The notes below the pieces were generated by a model, which searched no databases, was not told where the DNA came from, and saw only the letters and a program-made list of their open reading frames with translations. Below are positions 1 through 10,697 of a DNA stretch of 64,000 bases, piece by piece. The first letter of the stretch is position 1. Each line of letters begins with the position of its first letter. Position numbers and translations under genes: made by a program. The DNA is from Cryptomeria japonica (Eukaryota; Streptophyta; Pinopsida; Cupressales; Cupressaceae): assembly GCF_030272615.1 (NCBI RefSeq), contig NC_081408.1, positions 204,315,113 to 204,379,112 of the forward strand, written 5' to 3'.

Positions 1-1
1 A

Positions 2-550
2 GTCTCTGCAATCAATGAATTGAGGTTTGTACCTAATATGCTAGTTTCTTTAGATGCTACTATTGGTAAGCTACATGCATTTGATAACAGTGGATCTTCC
101 GTAAATAAAGTTGAATTTGCATTTAGTTCTTTTCATCTTGATGAATCTAATGATTAAAATGAAAGAAAGTATAAGTACTCTATAGGAGATCACAGTGGAG
201 CAAGTGAAAGATTTCGTAAGAACATGGAAAAAGTACACAAACTATATGAGGAAATCAAAAAGTAGGAAGATTTTGAAGCACTATTAGCTAGAAGGTTACT
301 GAGAGGCAAAGGTAAGTATAAAATAAAACTACCTTTGAAATGTTTCAATTGTGATAAAATAGGACATATGGCTTCTAACTGTCCTGACAAAGAATCTACT
401 GAAAAGAGAGATTACCGAGATGATAGACAAAAAGACAATCATTACAAAGGACACTGAGACTTCAGAAGAAGAGATAGAAAGACATGCTTAATAGCTGATG
501 AGGAATCCAATGATGATAAATCAAATGAAACTGATATAGAGGAAGTAGTT
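2..550 (+). pseudogene. Copia gag C-terminal part with one CCHC zinc knuckle
   Basis: This is read in the same frame as the pol genes downstream. Residues CFNCDKIGHMASNC at 341-382 form a classic CX2CX4HX4C zinc knuckle, which binds the element's RNA in the virus-like particle. A charged Lys/Arg/Asp linker follows and runs into the protease. In-frame stops lie at 155-157 (TAA), 263-265 (TAG) and 455-457 (TGA), but the frame never shifts. The gag N-terminus is beyond the window edge. The product would not be made intact from this copy. Confidence 0.8.
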
Positions 551-553
551 TAT

Positions 554-1072
554 GTGGCTATAAAAGATGGATCAGATGAAGAAAGGTATGAAGAAGAAGC
601 CCTAATATCTCATGTAAATATTAATGATTCTTGGATCATAGATAGTGGATGCTCACATCATATGACAGGAGATAAATACAAGTTTGTTATGTTAGAAGAT
701 TATGATGGAGGCTATGTAAGATTTGGTAATGATGCACCATGTCTAGTGAAAGGTAAAGGATCTATAACACTTCTTGACAGTGCAAGATGCAATGATGTTT
801 ATTGGGTTGAAGGTTTGAAATACAATTTGTTGAGTGTAGCACAACTAAACAATACAAGTTATCAAATAGAATTTCAGAAAGGAATTGTCAAAGTTCATGA
901 CAAGAATGGAAAGTTAGCTGCTACTAGGATACAAACAAAAGGTAATACATTTCACCTTGACTCAACTCGGAACAAATGTTTGTATGCAAAGATAGATGAT
1001 ACCTGGTTATGGCATAAAAGGTTTTGTCATGTAAATTTTGATAATCTAATCAAAATAAGTAAGAAGCACTGA
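554..1072 (+). pseudogene. Copia aspartic protease and GAG-pre-integrase segment
   Basis: The protease active-site triad is visible as WIIDSGCSHHMTG at about residues 27-39 of the open segment. In copia elements this aspartic protease cuts the Gag-Pol polyprotein. The segment ends with the pre-integrase region, seen as LWHKRFCHVNFDNL, which begins the integrase HHCC zinc domain. A TGA stop at 1070-1072 interrupts the frame, and the reading continues in the same frame after it. The first Met at 554 is only the first after a stop and is not a true start, because gag, protease and integrase are one continuous polyprotein frame. Confidence 0.9.
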
Positions 1073-1822
1073 ATAAGAGGTCTACCGAGTCTTGAAAAAC
1101 CTGAGAATGCTATGTGCCGAGGATGCCAGAAGGGTAAGATGACAAGATCAAGCTTTACAAGTAAGTCTTACACTTCTAAGGGAATTTTAGATCTTGTGCA
1201 CACTAATCTTTGTGGTCCTATGAAAGTTCAAATTTATTATAGTGATAAATATTTCATATTATTTGTGGATGACTGTTCAAGGATGATGTCAGTTATTTTT
1301 TTAAAAGAAAAATCAGAAGCTTTTCAAATGTTTAAAGGGTACAAGGCAAGAGTTGAAAATGAAACAGGAAGACAGCTGAAATGTCTTAGATCAGATAGAG
1401 GAGGAGAGTTCACATCTGATGAGTTCCACTTATTCTGCAATGATCATGGTATTAAAAGACAAGTCTCTGTACCAAGAACTCCACAGCAAAATGGAATAGA
1501 AAAGAGAAGAAATAGATCTATTGTGGATTGTTCTAGAACACTGATGATTGAAAAGAAAGTGCCACAAACATTTTAGAGAGAAGCAATAGGCACAACATTT
1601 TACACCCTGAACTGAGTACAACTGAAGAAAGGTACTTTGAAGACACTATATGAAATCTGGTATGACAAGAAACCTAATGTAAGTTATTTTAAAATCTTTG
1701 GAAGTAAATGCTATGTACACAAAGATGATAGAAATGGCAAGTTTGATCAGAAAAGTGAAGAAAGAACAATTCTAGGTTATTCTTCTAAAAGCAAAGCATT
1801 TAAATGTCTGATCAAATAATCT
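1073..1822 (+). pseudogene. Copia integrase (HHCC zinc domain and DDE core)
   Basis: CRGCQKGKM at about 1115-1141 supplies the two cysteines of the N-terminal zinc domain. The catalytic core follows: HTNLCGPM, then FVDDCSR, LRSDRGGEF and the TPQQNGIEKRRN stretch that holds the catalytic Glu. This enzyme joins element cDNA to the host chromosome. After the core comes KIFGSKCYVHKDDRNGKFD, a common copia integrase C-terminal motif. In-frame stops are at 1574-1576 (TAG), 1613-1615 (TGA) and 1817-1819 (TAA). The frame is otherwise continuous with the protease upstream and the reverse transcriptase downstream. Confidence 0.92.
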
Positions 1823-3667
1823 AACAAAATAGTAGAAAGTGCAAATGTGAAAATTGATGAATTTGCAGAAAGCAATGATGAAGGAAATTCGAAAGAACCA
1901 GAAGATTATGATGAATTTGTCTATGTTCAACTGACAAGTTTTACCAAGAAAATTGTTGAAGAAAATATCCAGTTACTGAGTGATGAAGAAGATCATACAA
2001 AGCCTACCGAGCCTGTATTAGCCAAATATGTTAGAAGACATCATGCACCAAGTCAAATTATAGGAGATACAGATGATCCAGTGATGATAAGGAACAAAAT
2101 GAGACAAAACACATGTCTGATATCTGAATTTGAACCAAGAATAGTGAAAGAGGCATTTAACAGTGAAGTTTGGATAAATGCTATGATAGAAGAGATTGAT
2201 CAAATCAAGAATAATGACACATGGAAAATAATCCCAAGACCAAAGGACAAAAATGTAATCGGTACAAAGTGGATTTTTAGAAACAAGCTAAATGAAAAAG
2301 GTGAGGTCATTCGAAATAAAGCAAGACTAGTTTGAAAAGGTTATGCTCAAGAAGAAGGAATTGATTATGGTGAAACTTTTGCACCTGTGTCTAGACTTGA
2401 AGGAGTAAGAACATTGTTGGCATATGCTGCTTTCAAAAACTTCAAGATAAATCAAATGGATGTCAAATCTGTATTTCTGAATGGAATATTAGAAGAAGAA
2501 GTTTTTATTGAACAACCTGAAGGATTTCTTGAAGACAATAATAAAGATCAGGTATGTAAATTGAACAAAGCATTAGATGGTCTAAAACAAGCACCTAGAG
2601 CATGGTATGAAAGATTGCACTCTTATTTGATTAAGATTGGTTTTATAAGGACAAGTGAGAATAGCAATATGTACATGAAGAATGATGAAAATGGAATACT
2701 AATCTCAACCATATTTGTTGATGATATTATATTTTGTGGAAATGACTCTCTTTGTAAGAACTTTGGAAATGAAATGAGCAAAGAATTTGAGATGTCATTA
2801 ATCGGTGAGATAAAGTATTTTATAGGTTTACAAATACTGCAAATGAAAAATGAGATTTTTATTACTCAATCCAAGTACATAAAGGAAATCTTGAAGAAAT
2901 TTGGAATGGAGGATTCAAAACTAGTAAGTACTCATATGACTACCAACTATAAACTATCAAAGAATGATGAATCTGCATCTATTGATGAGACACTTTACCG
3001 ATCCATGATTGGAAAGCTACAATATGTTGTTAACAGCAGACCAGACATAGCACATGTAGTAGGTATAGTTGTAAGATTCTCTGCAGATCCTAAGGAAACA
3101 CACATGACAGTAATCAAAAGAATTTTTAGATACTTGAAAGGCACTGAGGATTATGGCTTAGTATATCAAAAAGGAAATGATTTTGATTTAAAAGTTTATA
3201 CTAATGCTGATTGGCCAGGCAACATTGATGATAGGAAAAGCACAAGTGGAGGAGCTTTCTTTTTAGGAGAAAGACTAGTGAGTTGGCTTAGAAAGAAACA
3301 CGAATGTGTTTCACAGTCAACAACAGAAGCTGAATACGTTGTTGTATCATTGAATTGTACCAACATAGCATGGATCAAACAACTGTTGGAAGGTATAAAT
3401 GAGAAAGTTACCAAGCCAGTAACTATATTCTGTGACAATACTAGTGCCATTAACATTTCAAAGAATCCTATTATGCACTCTAAGACAAAGTACATCTCTA
3501 TCAAATATCATTATCTTAGAGATGAAGCTCAAGAGAAGAAAGTGGTGTTGGAATATGTTAGCACAAAGGAACAAATAGCAGATATCTTCACCAAGCCACT
3601 ATCAATGGACACTTTTGAATATCTCAAAAGTAAGTTAGGGGTCCTACCCCTATCTTCTACTCATTGA
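1823..3667 (+). pseudogene. Copia reverse transcriptase and RNase H
   Basis: An acidic linker (1847-2150) leads into the reverse transcriptase. WKIIPRPKDKNVIGTKWIF starts the domain, and a single TGA at 2333-2335 breaks it. The rest, 2387-3667, is open for 426 codons. Visible motifs are QMDVKSVFLNG, EQPEGF, LDGLKQAPRAWYERL and the catalytic FVDDIIFCGN. RNase H follows, with YTNADWPGNIDDRKSTSG, SQSTTEAEY and FCDNTSAI carrying its acidic residues, and the ending DIFTKPLSMDTF is typical of copia pol. The natural stop is at 3665-3667. Together these domains copy element RNA into DNA and remove the RNA strand. Confidence 0.95.
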
Positions 3668-4117
3668 TCGAGTTCGGTGAAAGCATCATTTCAATAACTC
3701 TATCGAATATCTTTTTAGAGTTGATGCTAATTTACACACTTTAGGATGTTTTCTAAAGGTGTGTAGGAAATAATGCAAGATACAATATAGGGAACAGGAA
3801 TTGAAGAAAAAATGCTCTGACTGAGACTCAGTTGATACACAACAGTAGGAATTCACTTCATATAGGAAGAAATTATGTTTTAATTCTTCTTTTTGGCATT
3901 GTTGTCAAAGGGGGAGAAGACTGAAAAAAAGATTGGAGAAGACTAGAGAAGACTGAAGAAAAGAGGAGAAGTCTAATGTATGGGGGAGAAGATTCATGAT
4001 AGGAAGAGAGCATTTCAGCATTTCAGAATCACAGCAATGTGAATCTTTTAAAGGTCAAATCAATTGGTTTTTCCATCAATGCAAAAGGGGGAGATTGTTG
4101 GCATTTGGCAATATAAT
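3668..4117 (+). other. Copia 3' untranslated region with three polypurine tracts
   Basis: After the pol stop there is a purine-rich stretch with three GGGGGAGA cores, near 3907, 3982 and 4086. The last is followed directly by TGTTGGCATTT, which resembles the LTR start. The nested element begins at 4118, and the same 3' region resumes at 10679 with another GGGAGATTG just before the LTR proper. The first 20 bases after the 4086 tract therefore look like a short duplicated LTR-start piece rather than the LTR itself. Confidence 0.7.
4083..4096 (+). other. Polypurine tract of outer copia element
   Basis: The sequence AAAAGGGGGAGATT sits immediately before TGTTGGCATTT. In retrotransposons the purine tract primes second-strand DNA synthesis next to the 3' LTR. 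Confidence 0.65.
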
Positions 4118-4911
4118 TGTTAGGGATCCCACATATACTAAGAGGGGGGGTGATTCAGTATCTGACCGGTAATTAGAATTCCTTAACTTAAAACATGTAG
4201 AACATAATATAACAGTGTACCGGTATGAAAGAAATAATGCAATAAACAGAATCAAGAACATCCACATGAAAAACACACCACAACACAAGATGTTAATGAG
4301 GAAAACCAGTGTGGGAAAAACCTTGATGGGATTTGTGACCCACAATATTCACTCATTGGCCAATAACAAAATATTACTTACAATAGGGGCCTGCACATGC
4401 AGGAAGGCCAATTGCCTAGAGCTCACTGCTCAATGGGAAGTCTCATTGACTTACAATAAGGATTATACAAATCCAATATCTTGTACTACTTTACAATAGC
4501 ATCTTCAATGCCTGATTCAGTACCGGTTGCTGCTCTATTCTTTACATATACCCCTTGACCTATATTTTGCACATTAGGTCTACCTAATATTTTCCTTAAT
4601 GCTTCTACATCACCTATCTCAAATGTGTACAATGATCTCTTTTATATATGAGTCATTTTACAATTTTCCAAGTCGGCTTACACATTTTTACAATAATAAA
4701 CAAAATATAATATAAAAAAATCCTGGCGGCCTCTGTGTCAGTATACTTCCTTTCTTCTGTGTCGGTGTCGGTGTCCTGAGTGTTGGTGTAGAGTGTGATA
4801 TGTTGATGTTGGTATAATGCCTTTGCCGGTGCCATAGGATTGCAAGGTTGCCATCAATGACAAAACCTTCAATCACATACAATGTCTCATTGGAGTGTAC
4901 ATATGCCAACA
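4118..4911 (-). repeat. 3' LTR of non-autonomous element copy 1
   Basis: The 794-bp repeat starts (minus strand) TGTTGGCATATGTACACTCC and ends with GGGATCCCTAACA. It matches the LTR at 9880-10678 along its length. A TATA-like TATATAAAAGAG lies at 4637-4648 on the minus strand. Confidence 0.85.
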
Positions 4912-4925
4912 ATCTCCCCCTTTGG
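4912..4925 (-). other. Polypurine tract of copy 1
   Basis: Minus-strand CCAAAGGGGGAGAT directly precedes the 3' LTR start. A second purine tract (CCAAAGGGGAAG) lies about 165 bp upstream, at 5076-5087. Confidence 0.75.
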
Positions 4926-5131
4926 CATTGATGGCAACACTCATGAGAAATTTCAAAAAGTATCCAAAAATGTGTAGTCCAAAAATGTTACCAAAAATGT
5001 GAGTTACCAAAAGTGTGAGAGCTTCCCCTGAGCATATGATTCCTGTCCTGTGACTTGAATTTTCTCATCCCACTACTTCCCCTTTGGCATCAATGACAAA
5101 GGTTGTCAAGATGTCAGTAGAGTTTATGGTT

Positions 5132-8100
5132 TCAACCTTGTAGCTGGGTAGTTATAATTTGAAAAATATCTCCCAAAATCAATTTTATACTATCCATAAA
5201 CTTCTTTCTATCCTTTATTGTTGTTTCTGTTCTCTTCACTATACTGGTGAGATGCTGCAAATGCTCTACCAATGTTTTGCTGCCCTGTATTATTTCCTCA
5301 GAAATTTCCTTCCACAGAGATGCTAGATACTCCAATCTTGGACATAGTTTAGAAATCAAATGTTTTGCCTTACTTATTATTCTTTCTTTTTCTCTTTCTA
5401 ATTTGAGTAGTTCTTCCTCAAAATTTGTTATCTTTTCTTCAAAAACTGATAGTGTATTAGGTGAGTTGACAAAACTATCTGCAAGTTTATTGATCTCATC
5501 TTGTACCTTGCTCATTTTCTTGTCAATATCTACAGTCAAAAAGTTTGTTTTAAATGTATCTTTGTACAAATTTTGTACTCTTTCAACAAATTACATAATT
5601 CTGGTAGAAGTGTGTCGAAATCTCTATTACACTTCTTTATTTGCTCATCAAAGAATTTTTATTTTTCAACTTCTACTTTATCCTTTACTGACTCTTCTTT
5701 TATTTTCTCAATGTTTTCTGAGATGTATTTACATAGTGTATCCAATTGTCCTGAAGAATCTTTGTTATCTATATTACAGTTAGGAGCAATTACCTTCAAA
5801 ATTGGTATGGTATCATCAATTGCTTTGTAAGCTTGTGACTTGCAGTTGGTTATTTTCTCGATAGAATCAAGTAGTACCTTAGTCACATTGGTTGATTTGA
5901 AGCTTGATGATGAGTCAACAATCTGAGTTCTGGTGGAAGTAACCAAGCTTGTATTGACCTCTGGTAGGTTAGTTTGTGTCTGCATTTCTTTAAGCAATGG
6001 TTTTCCTACTTCACTAGTTGTCGATGGCACTATTTCCTTATGTACCTATTCTGGTTGTTGTTGTTTTGGAGCCTTTAGCTCTTTATCTTCTACTGGTTTA
6101 TCAGTTTCCTTAGTCACAAGATGCTCACTAGCTATATCTGTCTTTTCTGTTGTATCTTTGTCTACTACTATGTTGATCTTCTGAGTATCAACATTCACAG
6201 TATATAGGACTTTAGGATTAGGATTATTATCCTCTACATCCATACTCTCGACTGCCAGTTGATCATCAGTAGTTGTTGATTTTACCGGTGAAGTAATTAA
6301 AGAAGGTGGGGGTAAGTTGTCTCTAACTTTGATACTAGGTGGTCCACCAACTTTTCCTTTCCCCTTATCTTTGTCTTTCTGATAGACTTTGATAGGCTTG
6401 GGATTCTTGTATTCTTCTTGCTTTTCTTTCTCAACCAGGAATATATCCCATCCATTTTCTATTTCTTTTGTTACCTCATTTACTCTTCTTACCATTAGTG
6501 TAATATGTCGATGTACAGTAGAGAATACTGACCAGTTGGCCTTTGCAATCAAATCATCAATTTCTTGTGGAGACTTTACCGGATATACAACAAATAGCTT
6601 TTCAATTTTTATTTTCTTATCCAATTCTATCACTACTTGTCTTCTTTCCTCTAGTCTTTTGTATAATTCATCTGGTATCTCATTGACTACTTCCATCAAA
6701 AATTTCTTGTACATATCCATATGTAATATAACACTATTTTCAACTTGCTCTTTTTCATCAGCTGTTAGAGTGTCATAAATTTTCTCTATATTTTTCAGTT
6801 TACCTTCCTCTGTGATTTCATCCAGCAGTATATCAAGAGGGGCCACATCTTTGTTTGTCCTTTTCTTCTTCTTAGGTGTTAGTTTCTTCTTTGGTGTGGC
6901 CTTTCTTACCGAAGATCTCATTGCTTGTTGCTTTTGCCTTGTCCTCCTGGGTGAGGGTGTGGTTGCCAGTGAGGGATCTCTTTTTCTTACAACTCTTTTG
7001 AAAGTTGCAGGCATGTCACTTCTTGAAAAAGTACCTACCAGTGATAGGTGAGTTTCAGGCTGTGGAGCTGCTAACTCATCCTCTGTTATGCCAGTTTTCT
7101 TCAATACATCTTCTTTAATGGCTTTTTCTTGTCTGGACCCTTTCCTTACAACTGTCTCAACCTTTTTCACCCTTTTCTTTGATTGAATTTGTTTTTCAAT
7201 ATTTTCTGCACTGCCAAATACTTCTTCCTTAGGTTCTCCGGGGGCTTCTTGAAGTGCTTTAGCATATGTTTCAACTATGTGATCATCTGTTTCATAGCCC
7301 ATATCAGTTAACCAAACTATCTTTGGGATGATTGCTTCTATCTAGATTTCATCTTTCTTGATGAGAAAACATATTTCATCTTTGTATTTGTCTACAATCT
7401 TCTATGATAACCTTACTTTTTTCTTCATTTTGGTCTTTAATACTTGAAAGAAGTCATTAATATTGCTTTCCTTGTTCTCACCCATGTTATTGAATAGTTC
7501 TGTTAATTGTTTGCCTACAGGTATGTCATATCCAAGTTCTTTGTAACCTATACCAGGAACCTGTTTTGTTATGTGTAGCATTAGTCATACAAACAGATTT
7601 CCAAATCTAAAAGTTCCTTTCTTATCCTTCTTGATCTTTCCAAGGTTGTCAATTAATTCATCCTTTAACCACACACATATGTCAATTTTTGCATTGTCTA
7701 TGACCATATCATAAGCACTCTTAATGCATAAACTTGAAACTGAATTAAGTCTATTAGCATGAGTAGCTTTATATCCTAATATCATACTGATGAATCTCAC
7801 ATTGATATCTGCTACATCATTTACTCTTAGAAACCTCTTGTTGAATGTTGCACTAGTTAGGTTTATAACTAGGTCATTTGAAACTTTCTTGGTTTTATCT
7901 AGTCTCTTACCGGTGGTCGGTAACCCTATGACAGCTTTCATAGCTTCCTTGGTGATTTTGTCAATTGCATCTAGCTAGAAAAATTCTCCATGTACCCTAC
8001 TCAAAACTATCTGAATCACATCCTTTGGAAATTCAGGAATGATAAGGATCTTTGTAAATCCTAGGGTCTCAATGATCTTGTGTTCATCCTTTACATTGTC

Positions 8101-8348
8101 GGTATTATCACATATCACAGTTTTATACATGGTTTTAATTTCCTCATCTCCTAATTCCTCAATGTTGCAGTGGATGTACATTCTGGGGACTTCAGCATAT
8201 ACAACTCCCTTACGAATTCGAGAAAAAGCACCTAAGGTATCATCCTTCTTTGCTATTTCGGGAACTAACTGAAATATGGGCCTAGGACTTTTATTACTTC
8301 AACAACAGTAGGGTTTGCTATATACTCAATTGCAGAGGTGGATGTCAT
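5132..8348 (-). pseudogene. Unknown ORF2 of non-autonomous element, copy 1
   Basis: This long coding-like stretch of about 1,070 codons is broken by stops and frame changes; its longest open piece is 7302-6046 (418 aa). It starts at an ATG at 8348 and ends at a TGA at 5132-5134. From the N-terminus it shows a folded-looking region (HGEFF, VIGLPTTGKRLDKTKK, MILGYKATHANRLNSV), then a very basic stretch (TPKKKLTPKKKKRTNKD) that could be a nuclear or nucleic-acid binding signal. A central Pro/Asp/Thr-rich region and a C-terminal coiled coil (DKKMSKVQDEINKLADSFVN) follow. I cannot assign a family. It lacks reverse transcriptase, integrase, protease and RNase H motifs. Its conservation in copy 2 shows that it belongs to the element. 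An envelope-like ORF of Sirevirus type is one possibility, but I see no signal peptide or membrane segment supporting that. Confidence 0.7.
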
Positions 8349-8650
8349 GATTAAATACCTTTTACTATCTTGGATGGATGATTGTTTGGAGTGTTGTTCC
8401 TTCTTGCTCGAAATGCCTTAGCTCAGAATCTTCGCGCTCTTCAAAAATTTGAAATCTCGATGAAATGAAATGGAGCCAAAACCTTAATTTTATAGTGTCT
8501 TTTCATCATCTACCACATTAATTGCATGCCAGTTAAGTCTTCACTTAACTTTGTTTTGCCGGTAATAAGTAATTTCCAACTTCTTATCTCTAACCAAGGG
8601 AATAATAGCATATGTATCAATAGATTGCCAAACCCTCAAGGAAATTTTCT

Positions 8651-9808
8651 TCAATTAGATGAAGAACTTCCTACCGGTGGAGCACAGCTCTGTCCTTCCG
8701 GTGAAGCATCACTCTATTCTACCGGTGAAGAATTATTTTGTTCTATCAGTGGAGGAGTATTCCCAATATTTAGATCAGCTTTTCTAATCCATTGTTTTGA
8801 GAATTCTTGCTTAACCTCTTCAACTTTTTCTTTACCTTTCAAGCTAGAACTTATTTTGTCTACCAGTGTTCCTTTACTTCTACAGAATTTAGCAATATGC
8901 CCAATATTGTTACATGCATAACAAGTTACATTATTCTTCTGAATAGCTTTCCCATAACTTATGTCAGTTTGTGTTCTGCATTGATTAGATAAATGCCCAA
9001 ATCTTCCACAAACATAACATCTCACATTCATTCTACAGTTTTCAGAATTGTGACCAACTTTGTTGCATTTATAACATTGACCGATGGGTGTGTTGATATT
9101 CTGATAATTTGTAGATCTACATTCATTTGCTCTATGACCATACTTATTACAGTTAAAGCATTTACCATTGAATTTATAAGCATTAGGTTGTCTTACTGGT
9201 TTGCTATGATCCTGAGTGTTTGCAATACCAGAGCTTTCACCAACTTCCAAGCCAATTCCAGAAGTGTCACCTTTAGGTTTTTGATTCTTCAGCAAGGTGC
9301 CAAGTTCCTCTGAGCTTTTCTTGAATTTTTCTTTATGTTGATTTGCAGTTTCTAGTTCTCTTTCTATGACTTCTTTTTGTCTCATCAATTCATTTGAGTC
9401 ATTCTGAGAATGCATCAGATCTGTCTTCAACATTTTAATTTCATAGCTAAGTCTTGTGTTCTCATTTGCTGCATCACTTAGTCTTCTGGTCAATTCTTCT
9501 TCATTCTTCTTCCTATCCTCAATCTCTTTAAAAAATCTCATAGTCATATCCTGCATTTCATTTTTTGTTGTCATGATCTCTTGTTTCAACTTTTTTATCA
9601 TATCATTAAGTGATTCCTTTTCACCATTCTCATTTTGCAATTTTTCACAGAGTTCTCTTCTCTTATTTCTTGAAACAGTAAAATTATCTTGAAGTGTCTG
9701 AATGATATCCCGAGCTACTCTTAAATCATTTTCTAATTTGATAGTTTTCAACTTTTCTGCATCATAGTCTATAAGAACTCCTTCTAGTTGCTTCATCAGA
9801 TTTTCCAT
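8651..9808 (-). pseudogene. ORF1 of non-autonomous element, copy 1: coiled-coil protein with four CCHC knuckles
   Basis: The ATG at 9808 lies about 50 nt after the primer-binding site, and the frame ends at TGA 8651-8653, giving 386 codons. One in-frame TAG at 8714-8716 interrupts the last 21 codons. Residues of roughly 1-200 are rich in Glu, Lys and Leu heptads and should form long coiled coils. Then come four CX2CX4HX4C knuckles: CFNCNKYGHRANEC, CYKCNKVGHNSENC, CYVCGRFGHLSNQC and CYACNNIGHIAKFC. The layout is Gag-like (assembly plus RNA binding), but copia Gags usually carry one knuckle, and no protease follows. The tail is Ser/Pro/Gln-rich. Role inferred: packaging of the element's RNA. 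The copy at 27988-29145 has exactly the same length. Confidence 0.8.
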
Positions 9809-9860
9809 CTTTACCAGTGTCAAGATATTCCTCAAGCTGTTAGGCTTTTGAAAATAGAGG

Positions 9861-9879
9861 ACCAAGCTCTAATACCAAT
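9861..9879 (-). other. Primer-binding site of copy 1
   Basis: On the minus strand the 5' LTR end CCTAACA is followed by ATTGGTATTAGAGCTTGGT. This matches the TGGTATCAGAGC site complementary to initiator-methionine tRNA used by plant copia elements, with one C-to-T change. Confidence 0.85.
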
Positions 9880-10678
9880 TGTTAGGGATCCCACAGATAC
9901 TCAGAGCAGGGGGGTTGAATTAGGATTTGACCGGTAATTAAAATTTCTTAACTTAAAACATGCAGAACATAATATAACAGTGTACCAATATGCAAGAAAT
10001 AATACAATAAACAAAATCAAGAACATCCACATGAAAAACACACCATAACACAAGATGTTAATGAGGAAACTCAGTGTGGGAAAAACCTCAGTCGGATTTG
10101 TGACCCACAATATTCACTCACTGGCCAATAAGAGAATATTACTTACAATAGGGGCCTGCACATGTAGGAAGGCCAATTGCCTAGAGCTCACTGCTCAATG
10201 GGAGGTCTCACTGACTTACAATAAGGATTATACAAATCCAATATCTTGTACTGCTTTACAATAGCATCTTCAATGCCTGATTCAGTACCGGTTGCTACTC
10301 TATTCTTTACATATACCCCTTGACCTATATTTTGCACATTAGGTCTACCTAATATTTTCCTTAATGTTTCTACATCACCTATCTCAAATGTCTACAATGA
10401 TCTCTTTTATATATAAGAGTCATTTTACAATTTTCCAAGTCGGCTTACACATTTTTACAATAATAAACAAAATATAAGATAACAAAATCCTGTCAGCCTC
10501 TGTGCTGGTATACTTCCTTTCTTCTATGTCGGTGCTGGTGTCTTGAGTGCTAGTGTAGAGTGTGATCTGCTGATGCTAGTATAATGCCTTTTCTAGTGAC
10601 ATAGGATTGGAAGGTTGCCATCAATAACAAAACCTTCAATCACATACAATGTCTCATTGGACTGTACATATGCCAACA
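9880..10678 (-). repeat. 5' LTR of non-autonomous element copy 1
   Basis: This is a 799-bp LTR with TG...CA ends on the minus strand. Its TATA-like element TATATATAAAAGAG lies at 10404-10417 (minus strand), so transcription would run into ORF1. It is closely similar to 4118-4911, with scattered substitutions. Confidence 0.85.
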
Positions 10679-10697
10679 ATAACAAATAATGGGAGAT
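10679..10697 (+). other. Outer copia polypurine tract, right side of insertion
   Basis: ATAACAAATAATGGGAGATT resumes the interrupted copia 3' region, and the GGGAGATT core leads directly into the LTR start TGTTGGCATTTC. Confidence 0.65.

Larger units (their letters stand above)
4118..10678 (-). mobile_element. Non-autonomous copia-like element, copy 1 (no pol)
   Basis: Read on the minus strand, the element has a 5' LTR (10678-9880), a primer-binding site (9879-9861), a Gag-like ORF1 (9808-8651), an unknown ORF2 (8348-5132), a polypurine tract (4925-4912) and a 3' LTR (4911-4118). The flanking bases ATAAT (4113-4117) and ATAAC (10679-10683) look like a 5-bp target duplication with one mismatch. 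I find no protease, integrase, reverse transcriptase or RNase H in any frame of the 5.0 kb interior. The element lies inside the 3' region of the plus-strand copia element. A second copy with the same layout is at 23467-30018. Confidence 0.85.

Noticed and set aside
5247-5830. Hydrophobic plus-strand frames opposite ORF2 of copy 1, and similar ones opposite copy 2
   Set aside because: They are antisense shadows of the Lys/Glu-rich coiled-coil regions. The hydrophobic look comes from reading AAA/GAA codons in reverse.
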